Source of the DNA: Limnomonas spitsbergensis
Lineage: Eukaryota > Chlorophyta > Chlorophyceae > Chlamydomonadales
Direction: 5' to 3'
Length of the DNA stretch: 64,000 bases
NCBI GenBank assembly: GCA_037349105.1
Contig: JAYJMM010000121.1
Location: forward strand, 940,001-1,004,000
The translations under genes were made by a program, and so were the position numbers. The notes beneath the pieces were generated by a model, which worked only from the letters and a program-made list of their open reading frames with translations, had not been told where the DNA came from and made no database searches. Positions 45,401 through 57,100 of this stretch are shown in pieces. Each line of letters starts with the position of its first letter. The stretch's first letter is position 1.

Positions 45401-47502
45401 AGTTTCAGGAAGCCCGCTCTTAATTTTCTATCCAGGCCTGACTAGCTAGGCTCCATCGCTACCGCATTGAGCTGTGATTCTCTGATCGGGTCTGAATTAA
45501 GAGCATGCCACCTTAAACTTTGGCAGGGCCTGGAGGATAGGTTATCTAAGCTACCCTGAAGAGCAGGTCGCTGAATATTAAGTTTCAGGAAGCCCGCTCT
45601 TAATTTTCTATCCAGGCCTGACTTGCTAGGCTCCGTCGCTACCGTATTGAGCTGTGGATCTCTGACCGGGTCTGAATTAAGAGCATGCCACCTTAAACTT
45701 TGGCAGGGCCTGGAGGATAGGTTATCTAAGCTACCCTGAAGAGCAGGTCGCTGAATATTAAGTTTCAGGAAGCCTGCTCTTAATTTTCTATCCAGGCCTG
45801 ACTAGCTAGGCTCCATCGCTACCGCATTGAGCTGTGGATCTCTGACCGGGTCTGAATTAAGAGCATGCCACCTTAAACTTTGGCAGGGCCTGGAGGATAG
45901 GTTATCTAAGCTACCCTGAAGAGCAGGTCGCTGAATATTAAGTTTCAGGAAGCCTGCTCTTAATTTTCTATCCAGGCCTGACTAGCTAGGCTCCATCGCT
46001 ACCGCATTGAGCTGTGGATCTCTGACCGGGTCTGAATTAAGAGCATGCCACCTTAAACTTTGGCAGGGCCTGGAGGATAGGTTATCTAAGCTACCCTGAA
46101 GAGCAGGTCGCTGAATATTAAGTTTCAGGAAGCCTGCTCTTAATTTTCTATCCAGGCCTGACTAGCTAGGCTCCATCGCTACCGCATTGAGCTGTGGATC
46201 TCTGACCGGGTCTGAATTAAGAGCATGCCACCTTAAACTTTGGCAGGGCCTGGAGGATAGGTTATCTAAGCTACCCTGAAGAGCAGGTCGCTGAATATTA
46301 AGTTTCAGGAAGCCCGCTCTTAATTTTCTATCCAGGCCTGACTAGCTAGGCTCCATCGCTACCGCATTGAGCTGTGGATCTCTGACCGGGTCTGAATTAA
46401 GAGCATGCCACCTTAAACTTTGGCAGGGCCTGGAGGATAGGTTATCTAAGCTACCCTGAAGATCAGGTCGCTGAATATTAAGTTTCAGGAAGCCTGCTCT
46501 TAATTTTCTATCCAGGCCTGACTAGCTAGGCTCCATCGCTACCGCATTGAGCTGTGGATCTCTGACCGGGTCTGAATTAAGAGCATGCCACCTTAAACTT
46601 TGGCAGGGCCTGGAGGATAGGTTATCTAAGCTACCCTGAAGATCAGGTCGCTGAATATTAAGTTTCAGGAAGCCCGCTCTTAATTTTCTATCCAGGCCTG
46701 ACTAGCTAGGCTCCATCGCTACCGCATTGAGCTGTGGATCTCTGACCGGGTCTGAATTAAGAGCATGCCACCTTAAACTTTGGCAGGGCCTGGAGGATAG
46801 GTTATCTAAGCTACCCTGAAGAGCAGGTCGCTGAATATTAAGTTTCAGGAAGCCCGCTCTTAATTTTCTATCCAGGCCTGACTAGCTAGGCTCCATCGCT
46901 ACCGCATTGAGCTGTGGATCTCTGATCGGGTCTGAATTAAGAGCATGCCACCTTAAACTTTGGCAGGGCCTGGAGGATAGGTTATCTAAGCTACCCTGAA
47001 GAGCAGGTCGCTGAATATTAAGTTTCAGGAAGCCCGCTCTTAATTTTCTATCCAGGCCTGACTAGCTAGGCTCCATCGCTACCGCATTGAGCTGTGGATC
47101 TCTGACCGGGTCTGAATTAAGAGCATGCCACCTTAAACTTTGGCAGGGCCTGGAGGATAGGTTATCTAAGCTACCCTGAAGAGCAGGTCGCTGAATATTA
47201 AGTTTCAGGAAGCCTGCTCTTAATTTTCTATCCAGGCCTGACTAGCTAGGCTCCATCGCTACCGCATTGAGCTGTGGATCTCTGACCGGGTCTGAATTAA
47301 GAGCATGCCACCTTAAACTTTGGCAGGGCCTGGAGGATAGGTTATCTAAGCTACCCTGAAGAGCAGGTCGCTGAATATTAAGTTTCAGGAAGCCTGCTCT
47401 TAATTTTCTATCCAGGCCTGACTAGCTAGGCTCCGTCGCTACCGCATTGAGCTGTGGATCTCTGACCGGGTCTGAATTAAGAGCATGCCACCTTAAACTT
47501 TG
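42420..47502. repeat. 180-bp satellite, about 28 monomers
   Basis: Head-to-tail monomers of exactly 180 bp with few substitutions and no length change (GAATTAAGAGCATGCCACC start, CAGGTCGCTGAATATTAAG middle, GAGCTGTGGATCTCTGACC end). Each contains the inverted pair AATTAAGAGC / GCTCTTAATT about 95 bp apart. Diagnostic variants (GATCAGG, GCCCGCTC, CTGTGATTC, CTCCGTCGCTACCGTATTG) show that monomers 7-10 and 16-19 are the same block, 1,620 bp (9 monomers) apart. The right edge breaks at 47,502 into degenerate satellite-like words. No gene lies inside. Confidence 0.97.
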
Positions 47503-47596
47503 ATCTGTTACCGTATCTGAATCAAGTTCATACCACATTCACCTTCGGCAGGGCCTCAAGGTGAACAAGAGTGATTCAGGAAGAAAAAAATGTAAA

Positions 47597-47985
47597 AAAG
47601 TGAAAGGACAGGTCAATAACGTTACACCTCTGGGCCCGCTCAAAGCTCGGCCGCGTAGGCGCCCGACTGTTCAGAAGGGAGTTAAGGAGGCACTAAAAGG
47701 AAGAGAGGGGGAAAGGAACAAAAGGAGAGGCCGGGCAGGCTAAGCAGACCAAGTCCAACACCTGAGTTCCACTAGAGACTACCCATCAGCAAAGCCTCAA
47801 ATAACAGAAAAGTCCAGGAAAGCAAGCGTATCCCACCCATGCTTGGCCGCGAGGGCGCTCCACTGATCAGAAGGGAGAAGAGAAGAAACTAAAAACAACC
47901 CAAACAACAACAACAACAGGCAACAACAAAAAAGGCCAACGACATGGGCCTCAGAAACCCCGGAGACTAACTCTCAATAGGACAG
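47597..47985 (-). mobile_element. LINE 3' UTR fragment, minus strand
   Basis: Reverse complement of the 30,840-31,178 tail. It begins (its 3' end) AACGTTACACCTCTGGGCCC and GCTCGGCCGCGTAGGCGCCC, then CTCCTTTTGTTCC, CTCAGGTGTTGGACTTGG and the TTGTTGTTGTTG tract, reading minus strand. No coding part is preserved. It sits between the satellite and the 3' end of gene A copy 2. Confidence 0.7.
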
Positions 47986-48163
47986 GTGAAAGGCTCTGAA
48001 GCATGTACGCCTCAAGAATATGTACCACAGCTTCCTCATAGGCCAACTCGGTGGAAGTCTGTAGCACTGCTCTTCCTCCTGCAGCTGGCCTTGCCCCTCC
48101 CATGCAAGACCACGTGCACTCACAAACCAGCGATGGACACAGTTCATACTGTCGGCCGTGCCA

Positions 48164-51100
48164 CTACAACGTGCTGATCCACTGCTGGCTCGTGCTCATG
48201 TAAAACGCATCTCCCAAGCACGCTTTCTGCTCATACATCACCGGGGTGAACTCTGAGACCCAGGATGGGTACGATTCCTTGTTGTTAGGACCAGCCCTTG
48301 TCAGGACTTCGACCCCCAGCATGTAGGTAGTTCGCCCGCCCTGCAGCTCCTCCAGATCCCGAACAGCCGCCTCCAAGGACATGGGCGTGCGGGGCTCTTC
48401 ATTTGTCGGACCCCTGGCCCGACCCGTGACCCGCCTGTGGACAGCGTACACAACTGATTTCCAAGCCATGGCATACTGGTTGGCGCGATCGTATCGCCAC
48501 ATGTTCCTGATGGCGGGCAACTCGAGGATCCTCATGGGCGCCAAGGTCCCGCCGCCCTCCCGCTGCAGCCCGTAATCCCAGTCTTGCAGAATGTCCCAGA
48601 TGGTGAGTTCTGCAGTCATGAACAATACACATGTACAAATCAACATTACTGGTCAAGGCAAATTAACAGTTTTGGAATACATCCAGTTACCCCCACCAGA
48701 CATGCCCACCCTACCAAGCCTATCCCACACCAGGGATCCCCACCCTACCAAGCCTATCCCACACCAGGGATCCCCACCCTACCAAGCCTATCTCACACCT
48801 GGGACCCCCACCCTTCCAGGCTGATAAACCATAGCCATGTAAGGATCCCCTTTACTCCTCAAACACTCCCATCACTGACTGCCCTTACTCACTGATGCCG
48901 GTCCGGTCCTTCCTGCCACCCCAAGTTGTCCACTGCGTTTCCTGGCCGAATCGGCTGGGGATGATCCATTCTTCCAAGATATCGAAGGGCACGCTGACTT
49001 GGACAACCGTCTCTTTGAGGCTGTTCTTCTGCAGGACTCTCATTCTGAGCTCCCGAGTTGCCCCTGGCTGGACCTCCTGCTCCACTGCCCCTCGCTGGAC
49101 CTCCTGCTCCACTGCCCCTGGCTGGACCTCCTCTTCCACTGCTCCTGGCTGGACCGTCTGCTCCACCGCCCCTGGCTGGACCGTCTGCTCCGCCGCCCCT
49201 CGCTGGACCGTCTGCTCCACCGCCCCTGGCTGGACCGTCTGCTCCGCCGCCCCTTGCTGGACCGTCTGCTCCGCCGCCCCTTGCTGGACCGTCTGCTCCA
49301 CCGCCCCTGGCTGGACCGTCTGCACCTCTGCCCTGGGCCGCACTGGACCCCTTGCTGTATCGAATCCAGGAACCGGTGTGAGATTCTGCCACACCTGCTG
49401 CCTCCTCATGCCCCTCGGCAGCTTGACGGGACGTCTGTCGGACCTGAACTCCCGTTCTGGCAGCTGAGGTATGGGTCCAGATTCCAGCAGCGGTTGTGCA
49501 CGCCCAGATTCCGGCAGCGGCATTGCACGCCCATGTTCCTCATATCTGGCCAACCTTCCCGCCAGGTTGCTGAACTTCACATCGAGAGACGTGAGGCCGA
49601 TGGCACCACCCCTGGCCATGTCCTGCATATCCATCCGACTCTGCTGCTGCTCGCTGATGATTTGGATCAACAAGGCCTTGACCTCGTCACTGCTGCTGCT
49701 GGGCCCAGGTAGGTAATCTCGGTTGGCAATGCCATTCAGCTCCTCCACTGCTGTGCCAAGAAGGCCCGCAGGGCCCTTCAGGGTCAGGTGTTCAAACCGC
49801 CCGTACTTCACGTGAAGCAGGAAGATGCCCCTCGTATGCCGCGTCAGCTCTATCATCTTGTCCTTCGCGTACTTCTGGATAGAGATGAACAGTGGACCAG
49901 GGGTTGCTTGTGTAGGATTTAATATGTGTACATAATAAAGGTATGCCCTCCCCCTGCCTCCTAAAGGCCCTCATGACCCCTATGACCGTGCAGGTTGGGC
50001 CCGCTAGTACATGAGCCACAGCTCGAGGTGCAAGGACAGGGGGTTTAAACTGTGAGTGGGTTCAAACTGTGAGGTAGAGATTAAGGGTGTGGGGGGGTCA
50101 AACTGGGAATGAGGGGTGGGGGGGGGAGTAAGGTAGAGATGGAGGGTGTGGGGGGTCAAACTGGGAGTGAGGGGGGTGGGGTGGGGGGGGTAAGGTAGAG
50201 ATTGAGGGTGTGGGGGGTCAAACTGGGAGTGAGGGGTGTGTGGGAGGGGGGTAAGGTAGAGTCAAAACTTGCAAGGTTAATGCACACTGTAATACAATTT
50301 AGTTTTTAGTCCCCCAAGCGAATTCCCCCCATACCCTTGTGGTACAGTCCCTAACACACCCACATGCCGTATGTTCTATTCCCCCCTGTCTCACCGCATT
50401 GTACTCCGCATGCGCCTCCTCCATGACTGCGGTGTACACCAGGTGGATGTTGCACCACCTCCGCCAAGCATCGGCATGCTTCGTGAAGAAGGGGATGATC
50501 TGGAACATGAGGTGCCCCGGGTTCTCAAGCCAGACATACGGAAGCTCCTGGAAGAATGAACGCTTGAAGAGGGTGGACATAAGCGTAAGCATGTTCTCGG
50601 TCGGAGAGTCCATCTTGTCCACGGGTACTTCGCGGTTGGCCTGAACATGAGGTCAATGGTTCAAGGCCAAGGGTTCAGGGTTGAGGGTTAATAGTCAAGG
50701 GTAAAGGTTTATGATTCCTGGACAGGGGTGTAGGATCTGGAGGCAGGGGTTATGATTCCTGGACAAGGATGTAGGATCTGGAGGCAGGGGATATGATTCC
50801 TGGACAAGGGTGTAGGATCTGGAGGCAGGGGTTATGATTCCTGGACAAGGGGTGTAGGATCTGGAGGCAGGGGTTATGATTCCTGGACAGGGGTGTAGGA
50901 TCTGGAGGCAGGGGTTATGATTCCTGGACAGGGGTGTAGGATCTGGGGGCAGGGGTTATGATTCCTGGACAGGGGTGTAGGATCTGGGGGCAGGGGTTAT
51001 GATTCCTGGACAGGGGTGTAGGATCTGGGGGCAGGGGTTATGATTCCTGGACAGGGGTGTAGGATCTGGAGGCAAGGGTTATGATTCCTGGACAGGGGTG

Positions 51101-54100
51101 TAGGATCTGGAGGCAGGGGATATGATTCCTGGACAGGGGTGTAGGATCTGGAGGCAGGGGTTATGATTCCTGGACAAGGGGTGTAGGATCTGGAGGAAGG
51201 GGTTATGATTCCTGGACAGGGGTGTAGGATCTGGAGGCAGGGGTTATGATTCATGGACAAGGGTGTAGGATCTGGAGGCAGGGGTTATGATTCCTGGACT
51301 GGGGTGTAGGATCTGGAGGCAGGGGTTATGATTCCTGGACAGGGGTGTATGATCTGGGGGCAGGGGTTATGATTCCTGGACAAGGGTGTAGGATCTGGAG
51401 GCAGGGGTTATGATTCCTGGACAGGGGTGTAGGATCTGGAGGCAGGGGTTATGATTCATGGACAAGGGTGTAGGATCTGGAGGCAGGGGTTATGATTCCT
51501 GGACAGGGGTGTAGGATCTGGAGGCAGGGGTTATGATTCCTGGACAGGGGTGTAGGATCTGGGGGCAGGGGTTATGATTCCTGGACAGGGGTGTAGGATC
51601 TGGGGGCAGGGGTTATGATTCCTGGACAGGGGTGTAGGATCTGGAGGCAAGGGTTATGATTCCTGGACAGGGGTGTAGGATCTGGAGGCAGGGGATATGA
51701 TTCCTGGACAGGGGTGTAGGATCTGGAGGCAGGGGTTATGATTCCTGGACAAGGGGTGTAGGATCTGGAGGAAGGGGTTATGATTCCTGGACAGGGGTGT
51801 AGGATCTGGAGGCAGGGGTTATGATTCATGGACAAGGGTGTAGGATCTGGAGGCAGGGGTTATGATTCCTGGACTGGGGTGTAGGATCTGGAGGCAGGGG
51901 TTATGATTCCTGGACAGGGGTGTAGGATCTGGGGGCAGGGGTTATGATTCCTGGACAAGGGTGTAGGATCTGGAGGCAGGGGTTATGATTCCTGGACAGG
52001 GGTGTAGGATCTGGAGGCAGGGGTTATGATTCCTGGACAAGGGGTGTAGGATCTGGAGGCAGGGGTTATGATTCCTGGACAGAGGTGTAGGATCTGGGGG
52101 CAGGGGTTATGATTCCTGGACAGGGGTGTAGGATCTGGAGGCAGGGGTTATGATTCCTGGACAGGGGTGTAGGATCTGGAGGCAGGGGATATGATTCCTG
52201 GACAGGGGTGTAGGATCTGGAGGCAGGGGTTATGATTCCTGGACAAGGGGTGTAGGATCTGGAGGCAGGGGTTATGATTCCTGGACAGGGGTGTAGGATC
52301 TGGAGGCAGGGGTTATGATTCCTGGACAAGGGTGTAGGATCTGGAGGCAGGGGTTATGATTTCTGGACAGGGGTGTAGGATCTGGGGGCAGGGGTTATGA
52401 TTCCTGGACAGGGGTGTAGGATCTGGGGGCAGGGTTTATGATTCCTGGACAGGGGTGTAGGATCTGGGGGCATGGGTTATGATTCCTGGACAGGGGTGTA
52501 GGATCTGGGGGCAGGGGATATGATTCCTGGACAGGGGTGTAGGATCTGGGGGCAGGGGTTATGATTCCTGGACAGGGGTGTAGGATCTGGAGGCAGGGGT
52601 TATGATTCCTGGACAGGGGTGTAGGATCTGGAGGCAGGGGATATGATTCCTGGACAATGGTGTAGGATCTGGAGGCAGGGGTTATGATTCCTGGACAGGG
52701 GTGTAGGATCTGGGGGCAGGGGTTATGATTCCTGGACAAGGGTGTAGGATCTGGAGGCAGGGGTTATGATTCCTGGACAAGGGGGTAGAATCTGGAGGCA
52801 GGGGTTATGATTCCTGGACAGGGGTGTAGGATCTGGAGGCAGGGGTTATGATTCCTGGACAGGGGTGTAGGATCTGGAGGCAGGGGATATGATTCCTGGA
52901 CAAGGGTGTAGGATCTGGGGGCAGGGGTTATGATTCCTGGACAGGGGTGTAGGATCTGGGGGCAGGGGTTATGATTCTTGGACAAGGGTGTAGGATCTGG
53001 TGGCAGGGGTTATGATTCCTGGACAAGGGCGTAGGATCTGGAGGCAAGGGTTATGATTCCTGGACAGGGGTGTAGGATCTGGAGGCAGGGGTTATGATTC
53101 CTGGACAGGGGTGTAGGATCTGGAGGCAGGGGTTATGATTCCTGGACAGGGGTGTAGGATCTGGGGGCAGGGGTTATGATTCTTGGACAAGGGTGTAGGA
53201 TCTGGTGGCAGGGGTTATGATTCCTGGACAAGGGCGTAGGATCTGGAGGCAAGGGTTATGATTCCTGGACAGGGGTGTAGGATCTGGAGGCAGGGGTTAT
53301 GATTCCTGGACAGGGGTGTAGGATCTGGAGGCAGGGGTTATGATTCCTGGACAGGGGTGTAGGATCTGGAGGCAGGGGTTATGATTCCTGGACAGGGGTG
53401 TAGGATCTGGAGGCAGGGGTTATGATTCCTGGACAGGGGTGTAGGATCTGGAGGCAGGGGATATGATTCCTGGACAGGGGTGTAGGATCTGGAGGCAGGG
53501 GTTATGATTCCTGGACAGGGGTGTAGGATCTGGAGGCAGGGGTTATGATTCATGGACAAGGGTGTAGGATCTGGGGGCAGGGGTTATGATTCCTGGACTG
53601 GGGTGTAGGATCTGGAGGCAGGGGTTATGATTCCTGGACAGGGGTGTAGGGTCTGGAGGCAGGGGTTATGATTCCTGGACAGGGGTGTAGGATCTGGAGG
53701 CAGGGGTTATGATTCCTGGACAAGGGTGTAGGATCTGGAGGCAGGGGTTATGATTCCTGGACAGGGGTGTAGGATCTGGGGGCAGGGTTTATGATTCTTG
53801 GACAAGGGTGTAGGATCTGTAGGCAGGGGTTATGATTTCTGGACAAGGGCGTAGGATCTGGAGGCAAGGGTTATGATTCCTGGACAAGGATGTAGGATCT
53901 GGAGGCAGGGGATATGATTCCTGGACAGGGGTGTAGGATCTGGAGGCAGGGGTTATGATTCCTGGACAGGGGTGTAGGATCTGGAGGCAGGGGTTATGAT
54001 TCCTGGACAGGGGTGTAGGATCTGGGGGCAGGGGTTATGATTCCTGGACAGGGGTGTAGGATCTGGGGGCAGGGGTTATGATTCCTGGACAGGGGTGTAG

Positions 54101-57100
54101 GATCTGGAGGCAGGGGTTATGATTCCTGGACAGGGGTGTAGGATCTGGAGGCAGGGGTTATGATTCCTGGACAAGGGGTGTAGGATCTGGAGGCAGGGGT
54201 TATGATTCCTGGACAGGGGTGTAGGATCTGGAGGCAGGGGATATGATTCCTGGACAGGGGTGTAGGATCTGGAGGCAGGGGTTATGATTCCTGGACAAGG
54301 GGTGTAGGATCTGGAGGCAGGGGTTATGATTCCTGGACAGGGGTGTAGGATCTGGAGGCAGGGGTTATGATTCCTGGACAGGGGTGTAGGATCTGGGGGC
54401 AGGGGTTATGATTCCTGGACAGGGGTGTAGGATCTGGGGGCAGGGGTTATGATTCCTGGTCAGGGGTGTAGGATCTGGAGGCAGGGGTTATGATTCCTGG
54501 ACAGGGGTGTAGGATCTGGAGGCAGGGGATATGATTCCTGGACAGGGGTGTAGGATCTGGAGGCAGGGGTTATGATTCCTGGACAGGGGTGTAGAATCTG
54601 GAGGCAGGGGTTATGATTCATGGACAAGGGTGTAGGATCTGGGGGCAGGGGTTATGATTCCTGGACTGGGGTGTAGGATCTGGAGGCAGGGGTTATGATT
54701 CCTGGACAGGGGTGTAGGATCTGGAGGCAGGGGTTATGATTCCTGGACAGGGGTGTAGGATCTGGAGGCAGGGGTTATGATTCCTGGACAGGGGGGTAGG
54801 ATCTGGAGGCAGGGGTTATGATTCCTGGACAGGGGTGTAGGATCTGGAGGCAGGGGTTATGATTCCTGGACAGGGGTGTAGGATCTGGGGGCAGGGGTTA
54901 TGATTCCTGGACAAGGGTGTAGAATCTGGAGGCAGGGGTTATGATCCTGGACAAGGGGGTAGGATCTGGAGGCAGGGGTTATGATTCCTGGACAGGGGTG
55001 TAGGATCTGGAGGCAGGGGATATGATTCCTGGACAAGGGGTGTAGGATCTGGGGTCAGGGGTTATGATTCCTGGACAGGGGTGTAGGATCTGGGGGCAGA
55101 GGTTATGATTCCTGGACAAGGGTGTAGGATCTGGAGGCAGGGGTTATGATTCCTGGACAAGGGTGTAGGATCTGGAGGCAGGGGTTATGATTCCTGGACA
55201 GGGGTGTAGGATCTGGAGGCAGGGGTTATGATTCCTGGACAGGGGTGTAGGATCTGGGGGCAGGGGTTATGATTCCTGGACAAGGGTGTAGAATCTGGAG
55301 GCAGGGGTTATGATCCTGGACAAGGGGTGTAGGATCTGGAGGCAGGGGTTATGATTCCTGGACAGGGGTGTAGGATCTGGAGGCAGGGGTTATGATTCCT
55401 GGACAAGGGTGTAGGATCTGGAGGCAGGGGTTATGATTCCTGGACAGGGGTGTAGGATCTGGGGGCAGGGGTTATGATTCCTGGACAAGGGTGTAGAATC
55501 TGGAGGCAGGGGTTATGATCCTGGACACGGGGTGTAGGATCTGGAGGCAGGGGTTATGATTCCTGGACAGGGGTGTAGGATCTGGAGGCAGGGGTTATGA
55601 TTCCTGGACAAGGGTGTAGGATCTGGAGGCAGGGGTTATGATTCCTGGACAGGGGTGTAGGATCTGGGGGCAGGGTTTATGATTCTTGGACAAGGGTGTA
55701 GGATCTGTAGGCAGGGGTTATGATTTCTGGACAAGGGCGTAGGATCTGGAGGCAAGGGTTATGATTCCTGGACAAGGATGTAGGATCTGGAGGCAGGGGA
55801 TATGATTCCTGGACAGGGGTGTAGGATCTGGAGGCAGGGGTTATGATTCCTGGACAGGGGTGTAGGATCTGGAGGCAGGGGTTATGATTCCTGGACAGGG
55901 GTGTATGATCTGGGGGCAGGGGTTATGATTCCTGGACAAGGGTGTAGGATCTGGAGGCAGGGGTTATGATTCCTGGACAGGGGCGTAGGATCTGGAGGCA
56001 AGGGTTATGATTCCTGGACAGGGGTGTAGGATCTGGAGGCAGGGGTTATGATTCCTGGACAGGGGTGTAGGACCTGGAGGCAGGGGTTATGATTCCTGGA
56101 CAGGGGTGTAGGATCTGGAGGCAGGGGTTATGATTCCTGGACAGGGGTGTAGGATCTGGAGGCAGGGGTTATGATTCCTGGACAGGGGTGTAGGATCTGG
56201 AGGCAGGGGATATGATTCCTGGACAGGGGTGTAGGATCTGGAGGCAGGGGTTATGATTCCTGGACAGGGGTGTAGGATCTGGGGGCAGGGGTTATGATTC
56301 CTGGACAGGGGTGTAGGATCTGGAGGCAGGGGTTATGATTCCTGGACAGGGGTGTAGGATCTGGAGGCAGGGGTTATGATTCCTGGACAGGGGTGTAGGA
56401 TCTGGAGGCAGGGGTTATGATTCCTGGACAGGGGTGTAGGATCTGGAGGCAGGGGTTATGATTCCTGGACAGGGGTGTAGGATCTGGAGGCAGGGGATAT
56501 GATTCCTGGACAGGGGTGTAGGATCTGGAGGCAAGGGTTATGATTCCTGGACAGGGGTGTAGGATCTGGAGGCAGGGGTTATGATTCCTGGACAGGGGTG
56601 TAGGATCTGGAGGCAGGGGTTATGATTCATGGACAAGGGTGTAGGATCTGGGGGCAGGGGTTATGATTCCTGGACTGGGGTGTAGGATCTGGAGGCAGGG
56701 GTTATGATTCCTGGACAGGGGTGTAGGGTCTGGAGGCAGGGGTTATGATTCCTGGACAGGGGTGTAGGATCTGGAGGCAGGGGTTATGATTCCTGGACAA
56801 GGGTGTAGGATCTGGAGGCAGGGGTTATGATTCCTGGACAGGGGTGTAGGATCTGGGGGCAGGGTTTATGATTCTTGGACAAGGGTGTAGGATCTGTAGG
56901 CAGGGGTTATGATTTCTGGACAGGGGTGTAGGATCTGGAGGCAGGGGTTATGATTCCTGGACAGGGGTGTAGGATCTGGAGGCAGGGGATATGATTCCTG
57001 GACAGGGGTGTAGGATCTGGAGGCAGGGGATATGATTCCTGGACAGGGGTGTAGGATCTGGAGGCAGGGGTTATGATTCCTGGACAAGGGGTGTAGGATC

